This document shows, one piece after another, positions 40,544 through 52,713 of a DNA stretch of 64,000 bases. Source of the DNA: Chalciporus piperatus. Its lineage: Eukaryota; Basidiomycota; Agaricomycetes; Boletales; Boletaceae. Every line of letters starts with the position of its first letter. Position 1 is the first letter of the stretch. Below the pieces are notes generated by a model. That model made no database searches and was not told the DNA's origin. It saw nothing but the letters and a program-made list of their open reading frames with translations. The stretch covers positions 558,001 through 622,000 of the forward strand of contig JBBPTG010000002.1 in the NCBI GenBank assembly GCA_038093975.1, read 5' to 3'. The translations under genes and the position numbers were made by a program.

Positions 40544-40834
40544 GGTCACAGGACAAACTGGGTGTGTAAGATCCGGGGTATGTCATGAGACCGTGATATC
40601 CTTAGCAGTAATTTGGTTAGCCGGACACCCTGATACTGCCGCTGAATCCGGGCTCATACCAGCCATCCCTGCTGCCAGTTGTTGTCGACTAGACATCGTG
40701 TGGGTGTCTACGGTACGGTACGAGGAACAAGTTACAGTCGCGGCTGCAGTCGACTGTCGTCCTCATATTAAATATAGTGGTAGTTCTCGCGCCCAGCACC
40801 GTTACCGTTATCGCCCAACGACAGGCTCGTAAAG

Positions 40835-43076
40835 ATGGAGAGCGACAGCGCATTCGTCGCTCCAGAAGGCGTGTACTCCGTCACGGAAGAACACAAGCCA
40901 CCACCGCTCCTAACCACACCGACAAGCACTTCACAACTATACCCTACACGTCTCTCCACGGTCACAGTCCACTTCAATCACTCGAAACATGCAAGTTCGC
41001 CAGGTCTAGCGCAGTTGCTCGGTGGAAATCTTACCAAGGACTCGCGCAAGGAGAAAGACAGAGAGAAAGACAGAGAGAAGGAGAAACCTTTGGCTGATGA
41101 TCGCAGCTTCTCCTCTAGTGACACTCCAGATGACAATCTCACTTCACCGGATGTCACGTCGCCTCCAGCGACAACCGCACACGATGTGGCATTATCCCAA
41201 GAACCACAGCACAAGCTCTTCGCCCAACCATCCATCTCAGGGAAGAAGAAAGCTACGACCAAACCGAAGCATAACATACGTACTACTTCTTCGACCTTTA
41301 TCACGCGCATGCAAAGTGCCGAGGGCCTGAACAAGTTTCTCGCCAGCAGGCAGGGTGAAGTAACGTTTATGTTCTACAATACCAGCAAAACCTTCCTCTG
41401 GTATGAGGTTGGCACCAAAGCCAAGGTAAATTCGCACTCGTGTTCTTGGCTTATTCTAATGCTAATATCCAGTAGGAACCACTAACAAGAATCAGTTTTT
41501 CCGCATTCCCAACCTGTCACGATGTAAATGCCCACACCGCGTCATCAGAGAGGCTTGACGTTGTCATTGGTTTCAATACCGGGGATCTCGTATGGTTTGG
41601 TAGGTCTCGAGATGCAATATGCCGTGCCAATGCTGAGGGTCGACTTTCGCAGACCCCATATCTAGTCGGTACGGTCGCCTTAACAAACAGGTGTGATACT
41701 TAGAGCAACTCAACTGCACTGTCTGTCACTTACAATCCCTCTTGAGGGTTCTATCTCCTCCTCTCCCTGCACTGCAGTACGCTGGGTCCCTGCCTCCTCG
41801 ACCCTCTTTCTCGTCTCCCATATGGATGGAACAGTAATTGTTTACGACAAAGAGCGCGATGATGGGGTGTTTAGCGTGACTGTGCCCACTATCCAGTCGT
41901 CAGCCCCATGCCTCCCACGTTCTAGTGCGGCCATGTCTCATAACCAATCGCAATCGGTAGGGGAATGGGATCCGTTGACGAACATCCACGTTACTGTACC
42001 ACCATGGCATCCTGAAGCTGGGGCGAGTGGGGGTGCAAAGCCGGATAAAGGAGTTGCCAAAAACCCCGTCAGTCATTGGAGATTGAGTCAACGTGCAGTT
42101 GTTGGTAGGTGCCTGATGCTTATGGGCGTCAGCGTGCTGAGCTTTTTGTCCGTAGATTTTGTATTCTCGCCCGACGTCAAGCATGTCGCAGCGATCACAG
42201 AAGACGGTTACTTAAGAGTGATTGACGCGTTCGCCGAACAGTCAGTGACATCTTTCCAAGACTTTCATTCTGTTCACAATATTTCAGGCTCGTTGACTGC
42301 TACGCATCGTACTTCGGTGCATTTACGTCTGTCGCATGGTCCCCCGATGGACGACTTATCCTGGTACATTCTTTCGTCTTCACAACGACCTCTTGTCTTC
42401 TTATACATTTCTTTTGCAGACGGGTGGCCAAGATGACCTCTTGACAATATTCTCTCCTTGGGAACAACGGGTAGTTGCAAGATGTCAAGGGCACTCATCC
42501 TTTGTGTCTGCCGTGGCATTCGATGAACTTCGGTGTGATGGACGGACATACAGGTTCGGCAGCGTCGGCGAGGACAACAAGCTAATTTTGGTTCGGTTTT
42601 GTGGATCGACGTCGGAGACCACTCTAATTCACTCCAATATTTTCAGTGGGACTTTTCAAGTGGTGCACTTCATAGGCCCAAACTTCAACACGGCCACCAT
42701 CCACGTGTCTCGATATCATCAAGCGTGTCATTGGCAGCAGCATATCGTCGTGGTACTGGGTCAACAACGCAGCTTTCTGCGTCTCGGTATCACCCCACTC
42801 CCTCCAGAAACGAGGTCTCCGTAGTCCAGCCAGTTTTGGTACGAGACTATTCTACATTTATGTTGACCAATCGTGGACGCACTGTTACAGGTCAAACAAG
42901 TCGACGCCGACTTACTCACCTCCCTAACATTCCTCCCTCGTGCATTGCTCACGGCGACCAAGCTCGGTCACGTAAGGATGTGGGTTCGTCCGCTTGCGAC
43001 ACCTGGGCAGTCACGTCGACGAGCACATGGGAGGCATGTGCTCTCAATATCGGACCTACAGAATGTCGTTGCCTGA
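40835..43076 (+). CDS. creC: CreC-like WD40 protein (carbon catabolite repression, deubiquitinase cofactor)
   Basis: WDR20/CreC proteins bind and activate the CreB-type (UBP) deubiquitinase that tunes carbon catabolite repression. Exon 1 is 40835-41425 ([16 protein letters not shown]); the stop is 43074-43076. The first 150 residues are disordered with a charged [11 protein letters not shown] run. The conserved region starts [13 protein letters not shown] and continues with [103 protein letters not shown] and [16 protein letters not shown]. The order and spacing match CreC and WDR20. Introns were placed by restoring these blocks. No extra domain is seen. Confidence 0.9.
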
Positions 43077-43373
43077 GGTTTGATCGTAAGCCCATGAGAG
43101 CGTCGGGGATAAATTATGAGTACGTTTTACTCCAGATATCCGATCAGTTTTTAGCTGTTCGCTCGGCTGTTCCATGTGGAGACACCAGTGATGTTGGCAT
43201 GTAATTTGTAGTGATCGATCAAGTATACCTTGAGTATACCAGTAATTGTTGTACCACGGGGTTGTGATGATTTTAGTTGATATCGCATGATTGCTCACAC
43301 AAGACATGCATTTTGTCCAAGAGACAACAGCGATGGATAGAAGATTTGGGCAGAACGTGTGGAGACATTGATT

Positions 43374-44587
43374 TCACTTGACAGTAACCTGAACAGCCCA
43401 TCTCTCGAGCCAACCTCGACGCACAAGTGCAGCTTCGAGGGCCAACAAGAACACACCCCGACGCCACCCCTTAAGACCAAAAGTCTTCACCACGATGTCG
43501 CGCGTTTTCTGTTCCCCGGAGACGAAGTCGAACGAGCGACGCAGTGCAGATTCATAGTCGACCGAAACGTTCGAGAGTGCGTCGACTACCAGATTTGGGC
43601 CATAGGAAGTAGAAAGTTGTTTGAGAACGGAAACGGGAGACCGGGGGCAGCGAGCTGAACCGAGTGATAGGATAAATGGAATGGTAGACGTGACTTGCGT
43701 TGTGGTAAGCCACCGAAAAGAAGGAGAGAAGGCCGTGAACTCCAGCGTAAGTTTGCAACCCCTGGTTAGGGAGGGAATAAAACCAGGAGGCTGGTAATCG
43801 AGGCAGATCACGGGACCAGAATCTGGTGAGCTGGAAACAATTGGGCTGATGAAGGGACTACAGTAGATGATTCACATTGGCGATCCTGCAGCGGGCGGGA
43901 GTCTCGAATAGTACTGACGTACCTGAAAGTAGGTCGTCCCTGTGAAGGGGAGACTGGCCCAGAGTCAGGAGCATCCCGGAATGACCTAACCTAGCGCATG
44001 CACACACCTGGCTTATGCTATCCCATGGGTGTATGTTGTATAAGTACGGCAGAGTCGATGTTAAGCAGTGAATGTTTGAATACCTTGGTGACTGTCCACC
44101 ACCGAAACGCGTCAATCCACCATTTCCACCCGATGCTTATGGACACGGTACGCCCATACGCAGTTACCCCGGGGCCAATGAGATTTGCTAAATCATCGAT
44201 GGCGTTGCGAAACTCGACGATTCCATCCAGAAAATCCTCGATGATCGGATCAAGTGGGATGGAAATCCGTGAGGGAGAGACGCGTGCAAGCTTTGTGTAG
44301 CGACTGGGCCAGAGAGAGCACGTTGGAACCATGACCATCATGAGAGCCTGGAGAGTAGCCCTGGTGCCATGGTCGTCCTTTCGAGGTCGGGGAAGAGCCA
44401 AAAGGCATGACAAGAGAAGAGTGCAGCACAAAAGGACTTTTACAGCTTGCTTGATGTCATGCTCAGGCAAGTCAAGATAATCGGCTGGTGCATCGAGGAC
44501 GGTTGCGTTAAGCCTAAGCAGGGTAAGCCTGGTCCATAACGCGCTGCACCATATCGTCAAGGTGTCAATATTGCTGCTGTTGCTCAT
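43374..44587 (-). CDS. Orphan protein with a probable membrane segment
   Basis: I do not recognise this gene. The likely start is ATG 44587 (MSNSSNIDTLTIWCSALW) and the first exon runs to about 44090. It holds a hydrophobic stretch, AVKVLLCCTLLLSCLLAL (about residues 50-67), long enough to span a membrane. A conserved-looking amphipathic block follows (FLDGIVEFRNAIDDLANLIG) and a Trp-rich end (GWKWWIDAFRWW). Downstream exons between 43811 and 43374 give GYGPNLVVDALSNVSVD and finish VQVTVK before the stop at 43374-43376. Splice sites in the middle (43800-44050) are ambiguous, with two workable frames. The gene could also be shorter. It lies back to back with the tRNA gene. Confidence 0.42.
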
Positions 44588-44682
44588 ACTTGCTTGGTCG
44601 GGAATGTGTGCGGCGTGCCTGCGTAGTGGGCGATGGAGAGGGAAATTCCTGGAAGTCACGGTGTTGGTCAAGTGTCAGAACC

Positions 44683-44691
44683 AAAAAAAAA
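44683..44691 (-). terminator. RNA polymerase III terminator of the tRNA-Ser gene
   Basis: A run of nine A on the plus strand is a T9 run on the coding strand, directly after the discriminator base of the tRNA. This is the standard Pol III stop. Confidence 0.85.
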
Positions 44692-44783
44692 CGACGCCAG
44701 CAGGATTCGAACCTGCGCACTCAAAGAGTAACAGATATCTCGTGCATTCGAATCTGTCGCCGTAACCACTTGGCTATAGCGCC
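44692..44783 (-). tRNA. tRNA-Ser(CGA) with a 10-nt intron
   Basis: The 92-nt gene folds as a cloverleaf. The acceptor stem pairs GGCGCTA with TGGCGTC (two G-U pairs) and the discriminator base is G. The D stem is GCC/GGC, the anticodon stem ACAGA/TCTGT, and the T arm GCAGG-TTCGAAT-CCTGC. The long variable arm (ACTC-TTT-GAGT) is the type II feature of serine tRNAs. The anticodon CGA lies at 44748-44750 and reads UCG codons. A 10-nt intron (44737-44746) follows the base after the anticodon, the usual position. Yeast tRNA-Ser(CGA) is also intron-containing, which supports the call. A-box (TAGCCAAGTGG) and B-box (GGTTCGAATCC) internal promoters are intact. Confidence 0.96.
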
Positions 44784-44949
44784 TCACGGGATATGCCCGC
44801 AGTGAGATTATATAATCCAGAGGGCCTCCCGCTTTTGGTATTCCTCGGCAAGTCGGTTGACTCTGCTTTCAACTTGTCCGACTCCGAGTGCAGTCGTGAT
44901 GGATTGGTGCGTGTCTGTATGACTGCAGGTGTTCTGGCTCACTTAGTCC

Positions 44950-47900
44950 ATGCGCAGCCTCGAACTCAATATCCGGCAGCGAATTCTATCTGATCTGGTC
45001 ACCCTTGAAACCGATACTGCAGATGCGCTCAGCGCTCAGCACCTCATCCATTCCAAGGCCCAACTACCTTCGCAGGATGAGGGTAGATCAAGTGGTGAAA
45101 GACTCAACACTGACTTAACTCCCAGAATTTACATGGTACGCGCCCTGGCTGTCCGTTGCAAGTGACACCTTCCCTCACCATGCCAGTAGTCGGAGTCGCG
45201 AGCACATTGTAATGTCGCATTCGGAGAAATGGTTGTCAACTTTCCGGAGGAAAACATTTCAAGCCAATTTGACACACTAATCGCTACTCTTGTTGGTATC
45301 TTGGACGATGCACCCCACACCGATTATGATCAATGTCTGTCTTGGGACGGTGAGCAGGTTCAGTATTGCATGGCCTATGTCTAACGTTACTTGTAGAGTG
45401 GGCATTTCCGGATCAGCTCGTCTACTCAACTGTTTCGGCTATCCTACGAATTTGTTCTGCCCACCTGGATGTCGTAGATCGGGCTATTGACGCGATCTTG
45501 CGATTCATTAATCAGGTAGAAAGCGAACTCACAACTGCCAGTCGTAAGCTTCTTCACTGTCCCATGATTGGGATGATATGCTAAATCTCATTAGCAATCG
45601 TGGTCCTTACGCAGTTAACACCATCAGTGCACGGCCTCTACCGTGCAATTACTTCAACACTCTTTTCCTGGACGACGACGCAATGGCATCTTCTGTTAAA
45701 CGCTTTAGCTGGCTTGGTCCAGGATCCCGTTCTGGAACGCATCAATCGGCTTCTCCTCGATATCAACCAAGCGGCAGAAGGGGATCCAGACTCAGACGCA
45801 TCCGAGACCTCTCTCTTCTGTCACACCTTCATCTCACGCTACATAAGCTACGGAAGACCCCTGAGTGGTTATTTTATTGTATGCTGTGTGATGGAGATGC
45901 AGTGGACTATGCTGGCTCAAGCCCTTATCTCGGTCGCCGCGGAGGGTTCCCAGCGCCGAGGCCCGTCAAAGGAAGCCGCCGCCGCTAATAAAGCTTGGTC
46001 GAGTCTCATGAAGAGAGCTGCGAAGAAGCCGAACATAGAGGACGGAGAAACTAGAGAAGCATTGAAATCCACTATCAAGGGATCTCTCCAGTGCTACAAG
46101 GACCTGTTGGCGCAAATACAGGATATGGAGAGCGAACCCCCTTTCGATACATATGCATGGGAGACGATGTCCGAAAGCCTCGTGAGTTTCCCTCTTGGCG
46201 AAAATCATCACTCTTATGGATGTGCTTGCATATCCTTGCAGAAATTGGCGTCCACATGCTCAGTTGCTCTGGGTGAGCTTGACCCTGACCTCTTTGCCAG
46301 CCTTAGTCTACTTTTGAGCGACAAGACTCCGATAATGGATAACCTGGTTCAAGAGGCAGCTCTCAAAGCAATGACTGTTGTTGTACAGAGCTTTCCGGAT
46401 ATTGCAAAGGAGCTTGTGGACCATCTGCGTCGCTTCGTCACTTCTCCCCTTCCGATTTTCGAATTTGCTTTTAATACCGAGAAGCGTGCTCCGCCCCCAC
46501 TTACCGCCGCGGCGAAATGTTTCGGTCTGTGCATTAAGGTGAGCTTTCAGACACTTACTCTTTATGAATGACTACCTGATCCCGTCGAACAAGCTCGCAC
46601 CAGGGGAAGATTCAATCATGTCGTACATGTATTCCCTCTTGAACTACATTGCCTCAACGAGCCAAGAAATTTTCGAGTCGTCTTCGCTACAACTTCTGCA
46701 TAACCCACTTTACAACGGTGCTCTGTCGCCCTCCACCGATCGGTTGTCATTCCAGAGCGAAGAAGGAGGTCTCCGGGGTCGTTCTGACGAGGAAAAACGC
46801 CTCATCGGGATAACTACGATATCCATCGTGACCCGACTTGCTCTAGAATTCGACAGGGAAGAGGTGACGAAGCTCACAATTTCTATGCTATTGCAAAGGC
46901 TTCGTACAACGGAACCAACGATCGAGGCAGCGATTGCCTATAACTTAGTGGATTTAGCCTTGGTTGCGCCAGAGGACTCATTTGCGGATATCATTCGTGC
47001 ATTTTCATCTATCAATCGTTCAGCAAACCCAGAGGATCCCAGATTTTCAAACAATATGGTAAGTCGACTTTTACGAGTGAACTCTTGACAATTTCTCGAT
47101 GCTGACCTTATCAGATATTGGCAGCGCAGACTAGACTTGCACGAGAAATCGACAGAAGACCGGATCTGTACGAGATATACTTGGAGGAGCTCCTCACCTT
47201 ATTCTCTGATAAGGGTGTCGCGATTCAAAACGCTGCTGCATCTGGGCACAACGGGAAGGTAGGCTGCTCTCCTCAGTATGTCGATGCCTTCGTTGACGAA
47301 TGTGAAATTCACCAGACGGAAGAGATGATGGAGCAGCTCGCCTCACTTCTCCTACCCATCGAAGCTCTCCTTGATCATGCTGACTTCACACCACACGTTC
47401 ATCCCACCTCCGAGCTGACTAACCTCTTTAGAAACCTGTGGTTCCTATGCGTTCTCTTCCATTTTACTGCTTCAGGTGAGGAGGAGAAGGAGAAGAGCGC
47501 CATGACATGGCTACTACCCGCGCTTGCGAGGATCGCAGTGAAGACACCGTGTTTTGTACTTGAGAGTGTGTCGGATGCACCTAGCGATCTGGAGTATCGC
47601 ACAGTTGTAAGACATGAATATGCCCATTCGGTGCGCTCTCTCAGTGCCTTTACAGGGCGGAGACTGATCATCTATAAGGTTCTGGCAAATCATCGCGCAC
47701 ATCTTACGCGCCATATTTTATCGAGGGCAAGCGAAATACGATCATTGACAACCGGGCAGGTCATTTTTGTGTTGACTATGCACGACATCGAGACTTTGCG
47801 TTCTGCGGCTGGTCTACCTTCCTCCTTGGTCTCTTATTTCACGAATCCCAGTCTAAACAAACAACCCGGGTTGAATTCCTGCATGGAAGCTGTTGCTGAG

Positions 47901-50900
47901 AAAGTATGTCTGTCGTTTTGGGTTGCGTTGCAAGAGCTCATTGACGAACAGGTCATGCGAGGGTGCAGTTCTGACTTGAACAGCCAAGCTGCGGAGCAAG
48001 CACTTCCCTATCATCTGTCGTCTGAATTGTGCAATTTGCTCGTGGCCAGCACCCACCGCATTGCACGAGCTCGTGAGATGGCATCAAAGTACCTCAACCG
48101 TTTGATAACCTCTTTCCCGTCGCTCACGTGTGACCCGACACTCGTCTATGCTATCCTCGAGTGCCTTACACTCTTGAGGCGCGCATGTGAGAACGAGTAC
48201 GTTGACGAAGTTCGTGTTCCCCTCCTGGATGGAGGTTCACCGTACTCACCCCGTCTTTGTAGTATAACCCCATATACGAGTTCCAATCGGAACGCACCGG
48301 CATTCATCTGCAATTGACGGACGACTACAAAGTCAGAAACGAAATACTCGGGCAGTTACAGCGACACGCAAATGACTGGTTCCAACTTGCCTTGAGTCGC
48401 GCGCCACTCGAGTTGCAATCAACTCTTCAGGTATTGATATGTTTTCTACCTCATGAGGCGCAGCTAATATCCGTGAAACAGAAATATCTTGCTGCCACAC
48501 AATCCCTCATCGGCTCAGATACATCCGAGCTAGGGGCGTCTGTGGCAGAAAAGTTTGCTAAAGCCTTCGGGCCGGTACATCGCCAACTGAGTGAGCGGCA
48601 TCCCTTTCTACTTTCGAGGGGCAGGTCATGCTGAACGTTCATAGCCTCCCTTCGTTCCTTATCTAAATGGGAATACGATCGTGCAAGAGTACTCGCAAGT
48701 CAGATTGCTGGTAAAAATTACTTTTCGGGCGAGGCTGCAGGTCTTCGACTGGCCAGCCAGAAAGGCAGGTGACCTCGTGCACATTGGACGATCATTATCT
48801 CATGCTCTAGGTGCAATGTAGCCCAAGATGTGCTGGACAAAACTTTTCCGCAAAATGCGGAAATCGCTGATATCTTGGCATTGAAGGAAACGATGGCGGA
48901 CACTTGGGCAGCTATTCGGGCAAAGACCAGTTCTTTAACCGTTCAGGACCTCAAGCGCCTCTTGTTCCGCTGTGCTGCAACTCTCCTGGCGCTAGATAAG
49001 GTGGGTTTTTAATCATCGCCTTGGAATGTCATGACTGACCACCAACAGTGCGAGTTCACTTTGTTGCATTACCTCGTCAGCCTGCCCTTCGAAGTCTTTA
49101 CTCCAAGTGCCATCGCCGCAGGCATCGAAGTTTGGACTTGGGTGATAGCGGAGAAGCCCGCGGTCGAGGTCGCCCTGGTAGGAGAAATCCTGTCTGCTTG
49201 GTTTCACACAGTAAGAGACAGGAAGGGGGTCTTTTCGCAATCATTAAAGTCGGTCTTTTCGGAGATATTTCAATCGCGATTTTTTTTCATAACTCACTCC
49301 TCCGCAGCTACGATGATCCTTTCTATCACGCTATCAGTTATAGCCCCACGGACAAACAGGAAATTGACCGCACCACTTCCCATGCTCGACGCCTCTTTCT
49401 CCCACATACCCTCGTGTTGCAAATGCTGTTTAGTCGGTTGCAAGCTGCTCGTTATCGTCGATCAACCGTGGTATTCCTCATGCAGCAACTTGTTCTGCGG
49501 TCCGCCCGTGCCCACAAGCTGTTCAGGTGAGTTACGATGCCCGAGAAAGTGGAGAATACTGAACAAAGTTGGCTTCAGTACGCATCCGCTTGCCCGTGAA
49601 TTACGCTGTTCATTCCTTCTGTTTGGGTTTGAAACATTGAAGAGTTCGCATTTGGATGTATTCTCTGAGTATGCGATGCGTGAGAGCCTTTATCGCACAG
49701 CGTATGCATGGTTTGCGGTTCGGCCCCAGTAAGCGTCTTTCTGCATTCAATGTCCTATCTCCTGAGCGACTCTCTAAGGTGGTCCTTTGGAGCGAATCGA
49801 GTCCAAGTCGATGCTGACACCCGAGTGCTCTCAGAGTTCCTGGGGCATCTTCAGACTGACTCGATTCGAAGTCTCTATCCATTATCCAGCCTAGCACCAG
49901 CACAATCGGCCACAAAAATTTCGCGTACGTACCGCCTGTCGGCCTCCGGATGCGCCTCTAATTTGATCTAGTTTACACCAACCGTCTCAAGAACATCAAC
50001 CATCCGCTGCGACTTCTGGTGGAAAACGAAATCTATCGGCTGACGATATGGGCAAACCCGAGCAATGACGTTAGGAGGGGGCATGATCACCTTGGGACTG
50101 TTGAAAGGAGTATCACAGAGGTGAGACCATGCCCAAAGTGATGACGATATGTTTCATGTTTCTTAATCGCGCATTGGTAGGGCAACTGGCCAGTCGTTGT
50201 ACGGACTGCGTGGGAGATAGATCCAGCCATAGCTGTTCACATGATGGAACGCTTCAAAAGCCATGCAGCACATGTCGAGGTTCAGAGACTTGTTCGGGCA
50301 AATCCCGCTAGCGCTATGCATGTGCCTGAAGGACTACGGTATCTCCTCGATGATGTCACCCGGACAACTCAGAGGAGAGAGCTCAAGGTTCGCCACATTT
50401 CGCCAAGTCCAAGTGCTAGGCTAACTGTGTTTGGTAGCATATCCTTGTATGGGAACCCGTCCCGCCCGTCATCGCTGTCACGTTCTTCGAGAAGAAACAC
50501 AACAATGACCCTTACTTGCTTCAATATGCCCACCGTGTTCTTAAGCAGCATCCAGTTGAGTTGACGTTCTTCTTCGTCCCGCAAGTTGTCCAGGCATTGC
50601 GATTCGACGAGCTCGGTGAGTTTGTTTGCTATAACCAAGGGCCATAGGAACTAAATATGGAGCAGCTTATATCGCAAGGTTTATTCTCGAGACCGCGATG
50701 ATATCCCAGTTGTTCTGTCATCAAATTATTTGGAACATGAGGGCTAACTGCTACAAGGACGATGCAGCAGAAATCGTATGGTCTTTGTGTAGATTCTGGG
50801 GGTGTATTGATAGTCTACTTCTCTAGGAAGATCCAATGAAACCGGTCCTCGATAAGATGACCGACCTGGTGGTCGAGTCACTCTCAGGGGAAGCAAGATC

Positions 50901-52444
50901 ATTCTATGACCGGGAGTTCAAATTCTTCCATGAAGTGACATCAATCTCGGGGAAGCTAAAGCCGTACATCAAGAAGTCTAAGCCAGAAAAGAAGGTAAGT
51001 CTGCGTGTCCCTCTGTTATCACAGTCTGACCCCTTTCAAGGTCAAAATTGACGAAGAGATGGCTAAGATCAATGTTGACGTCGGCGTGTATCTTCCCAGT
51101 AACCCCGATGGAAAGGTCGTGGATATTGACAAACTATCCGGTCGCCCGTTGCAGAGCCACGCCAAGGTAAGCGCCAATTTCAAACTGACCAGAATCATTC
51201 GATCGATCGATCATCCCATACAGGCACCCTTTATGGCAACATTTAAAGTGAGGAGGGAACGTGTTGTAGTGGTGACAGATCCCGAGGCCTTGCTGGATGG
51301 GGGTGTTGAGAAGCACGAAGAATTCGATGACTGGCAGCAAGCCATATTCAAAGTCGGTGACGACTGTCGCCAAGACGTCCTCGCGCTTCAGATCATCGCA
51401 ATGTTCAAGAATGCCTTCACAAGCGTTGGTCTGACTCTATACCTCAATCCGTACAGAGTCACAGCAACCGCACCTGGCGTGAGCTTTCATTTTCTCTGCT
51501 CGTTTGGTCTGCTGAATGGATCTTGTCAGTGTGGAGTAATTGACGTGGTGCCAAATGCCACTTCACGAGATGAGATGGGCCGCGCCAAAGTCAACGACCT
51601 CCTCGACTTTTTCATTTCCAAATATGGAGGAGAAGAAACTGTTGCTTTTCAGAAGGCTCGCCTCAACTTTATCCAATCTATGGCTGCGTACTCCGTGGCT
51701 TGTTACATCCTGCAGATCAAGGACCGACACAATGGCAATATCATGATAGACGGTGAAGGACATATTGTCCACATTGGTTGGTCTCAGGGCATGATATGAC
51801 CTACCTGTATCACTGAAATTTCTTGTTCCAAGATTTTGGCTTCCTGTTCGACATAGATAAGTCTGCAATTTTTTTTTGGCTCTCCCGAATATGCTGATAT
51901 TCGGAATGCGTCATCTACGACCCGGAGTACGTATATACATGATTCAGAAGGATGCGTGGACTTATCTCTCGTCGTGCAGGGTGTCAAGTTTGAACCGAAC
52001 TCCTTCAAGCTCAATCACGAAATGGTCATCTTGATGGGTGGTCGACACTCGCAGGGATACGAGCTCTTCCAGCACCTTACAGTCAAGGCCTTCCTTGCAT
52101 TGCGACCACACGCGGACCAGCTGGTTAGCACAGTGCAACTCATGTTGGGAACTGGGCTGCCCTCCTTCAAAGGGGAAGCAACAATCAAGCGTCTGAAAGA
52201 TCGCTTTGCCCTCGGACTGAACGAGCGTCAAGCTGCAGATTGGATGATGGGGGTCATACGGAACGCACATGAGAACATCAGAAGCACTGCTTATGACGAA
52301 TTTCAACGAGTGAGTTGCCTCGGACCCTTACCTGATCACACTTGTCTGACCCAGTTCATAGCTTCAGAATGGTTCGTATTTTGGCCAAGCGTCCATGTTT
52401 CATGCTCACCTGTTTCTGTTTTTCCAGGCATTCCCTACAAGTAA
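44950..52444 (+). CDS. STT4: Phosphatidylinositol 4-kinase III alpha
   Basis: Plasma-membrane lipid kinase that makes PI4P. The start is taken at ATG 44950 (MRSLELNIRQRI), the first in-frame ATG after the tRNA gene; an upstream start is not excluded. More than 20 exons follow. Helical repeats fill the first three quarters. The PIK-type helical domain includes NWPVVVRTAWEIDPAIAVHM (about 50170-50240) and LVWEPVPPVIAV. Just before the kinase is LKPYIKKSKPEKK. The catalytic part has FKVGDDCRQDVLALQ (the phosphate-loop equivalent), KDRHNGNIM (catalytic loop, about 51720-51750) and HIVHIDFGFLFDI (activation-loop Asp). It continues with KLNHEMVILMGG and ends YDEFQR-LQNGIPYK. The DFG-side loop requires an unusual splice near 51857-51979, described in the findings. 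Confidence 0.93.
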
Positions 52445-52713
52445 TGTTGTCCAGATGTGCGAGTTGGTGGCACCTGAGACCTCTTGTTTCTATGATAAAC
52501 GGGGTTGTTGCTAACGCCCTCGAGATCTTCGTATCTAGTTAGTCTTGGTTCAACGTTGATAAATCTGCAATCGGTGGCTAGCCTTAACGCGTGGGATGAT
52601 CGATGATCTGCGTACTAGCGCCACCTTAAAGTCCTCTTCATTAGCATTATTATAGTCCCCCAGTCACTTCAAGTTCATTCTGAGATCTCTGCGATCCGTC
52701 GCCATCCTGTTAG

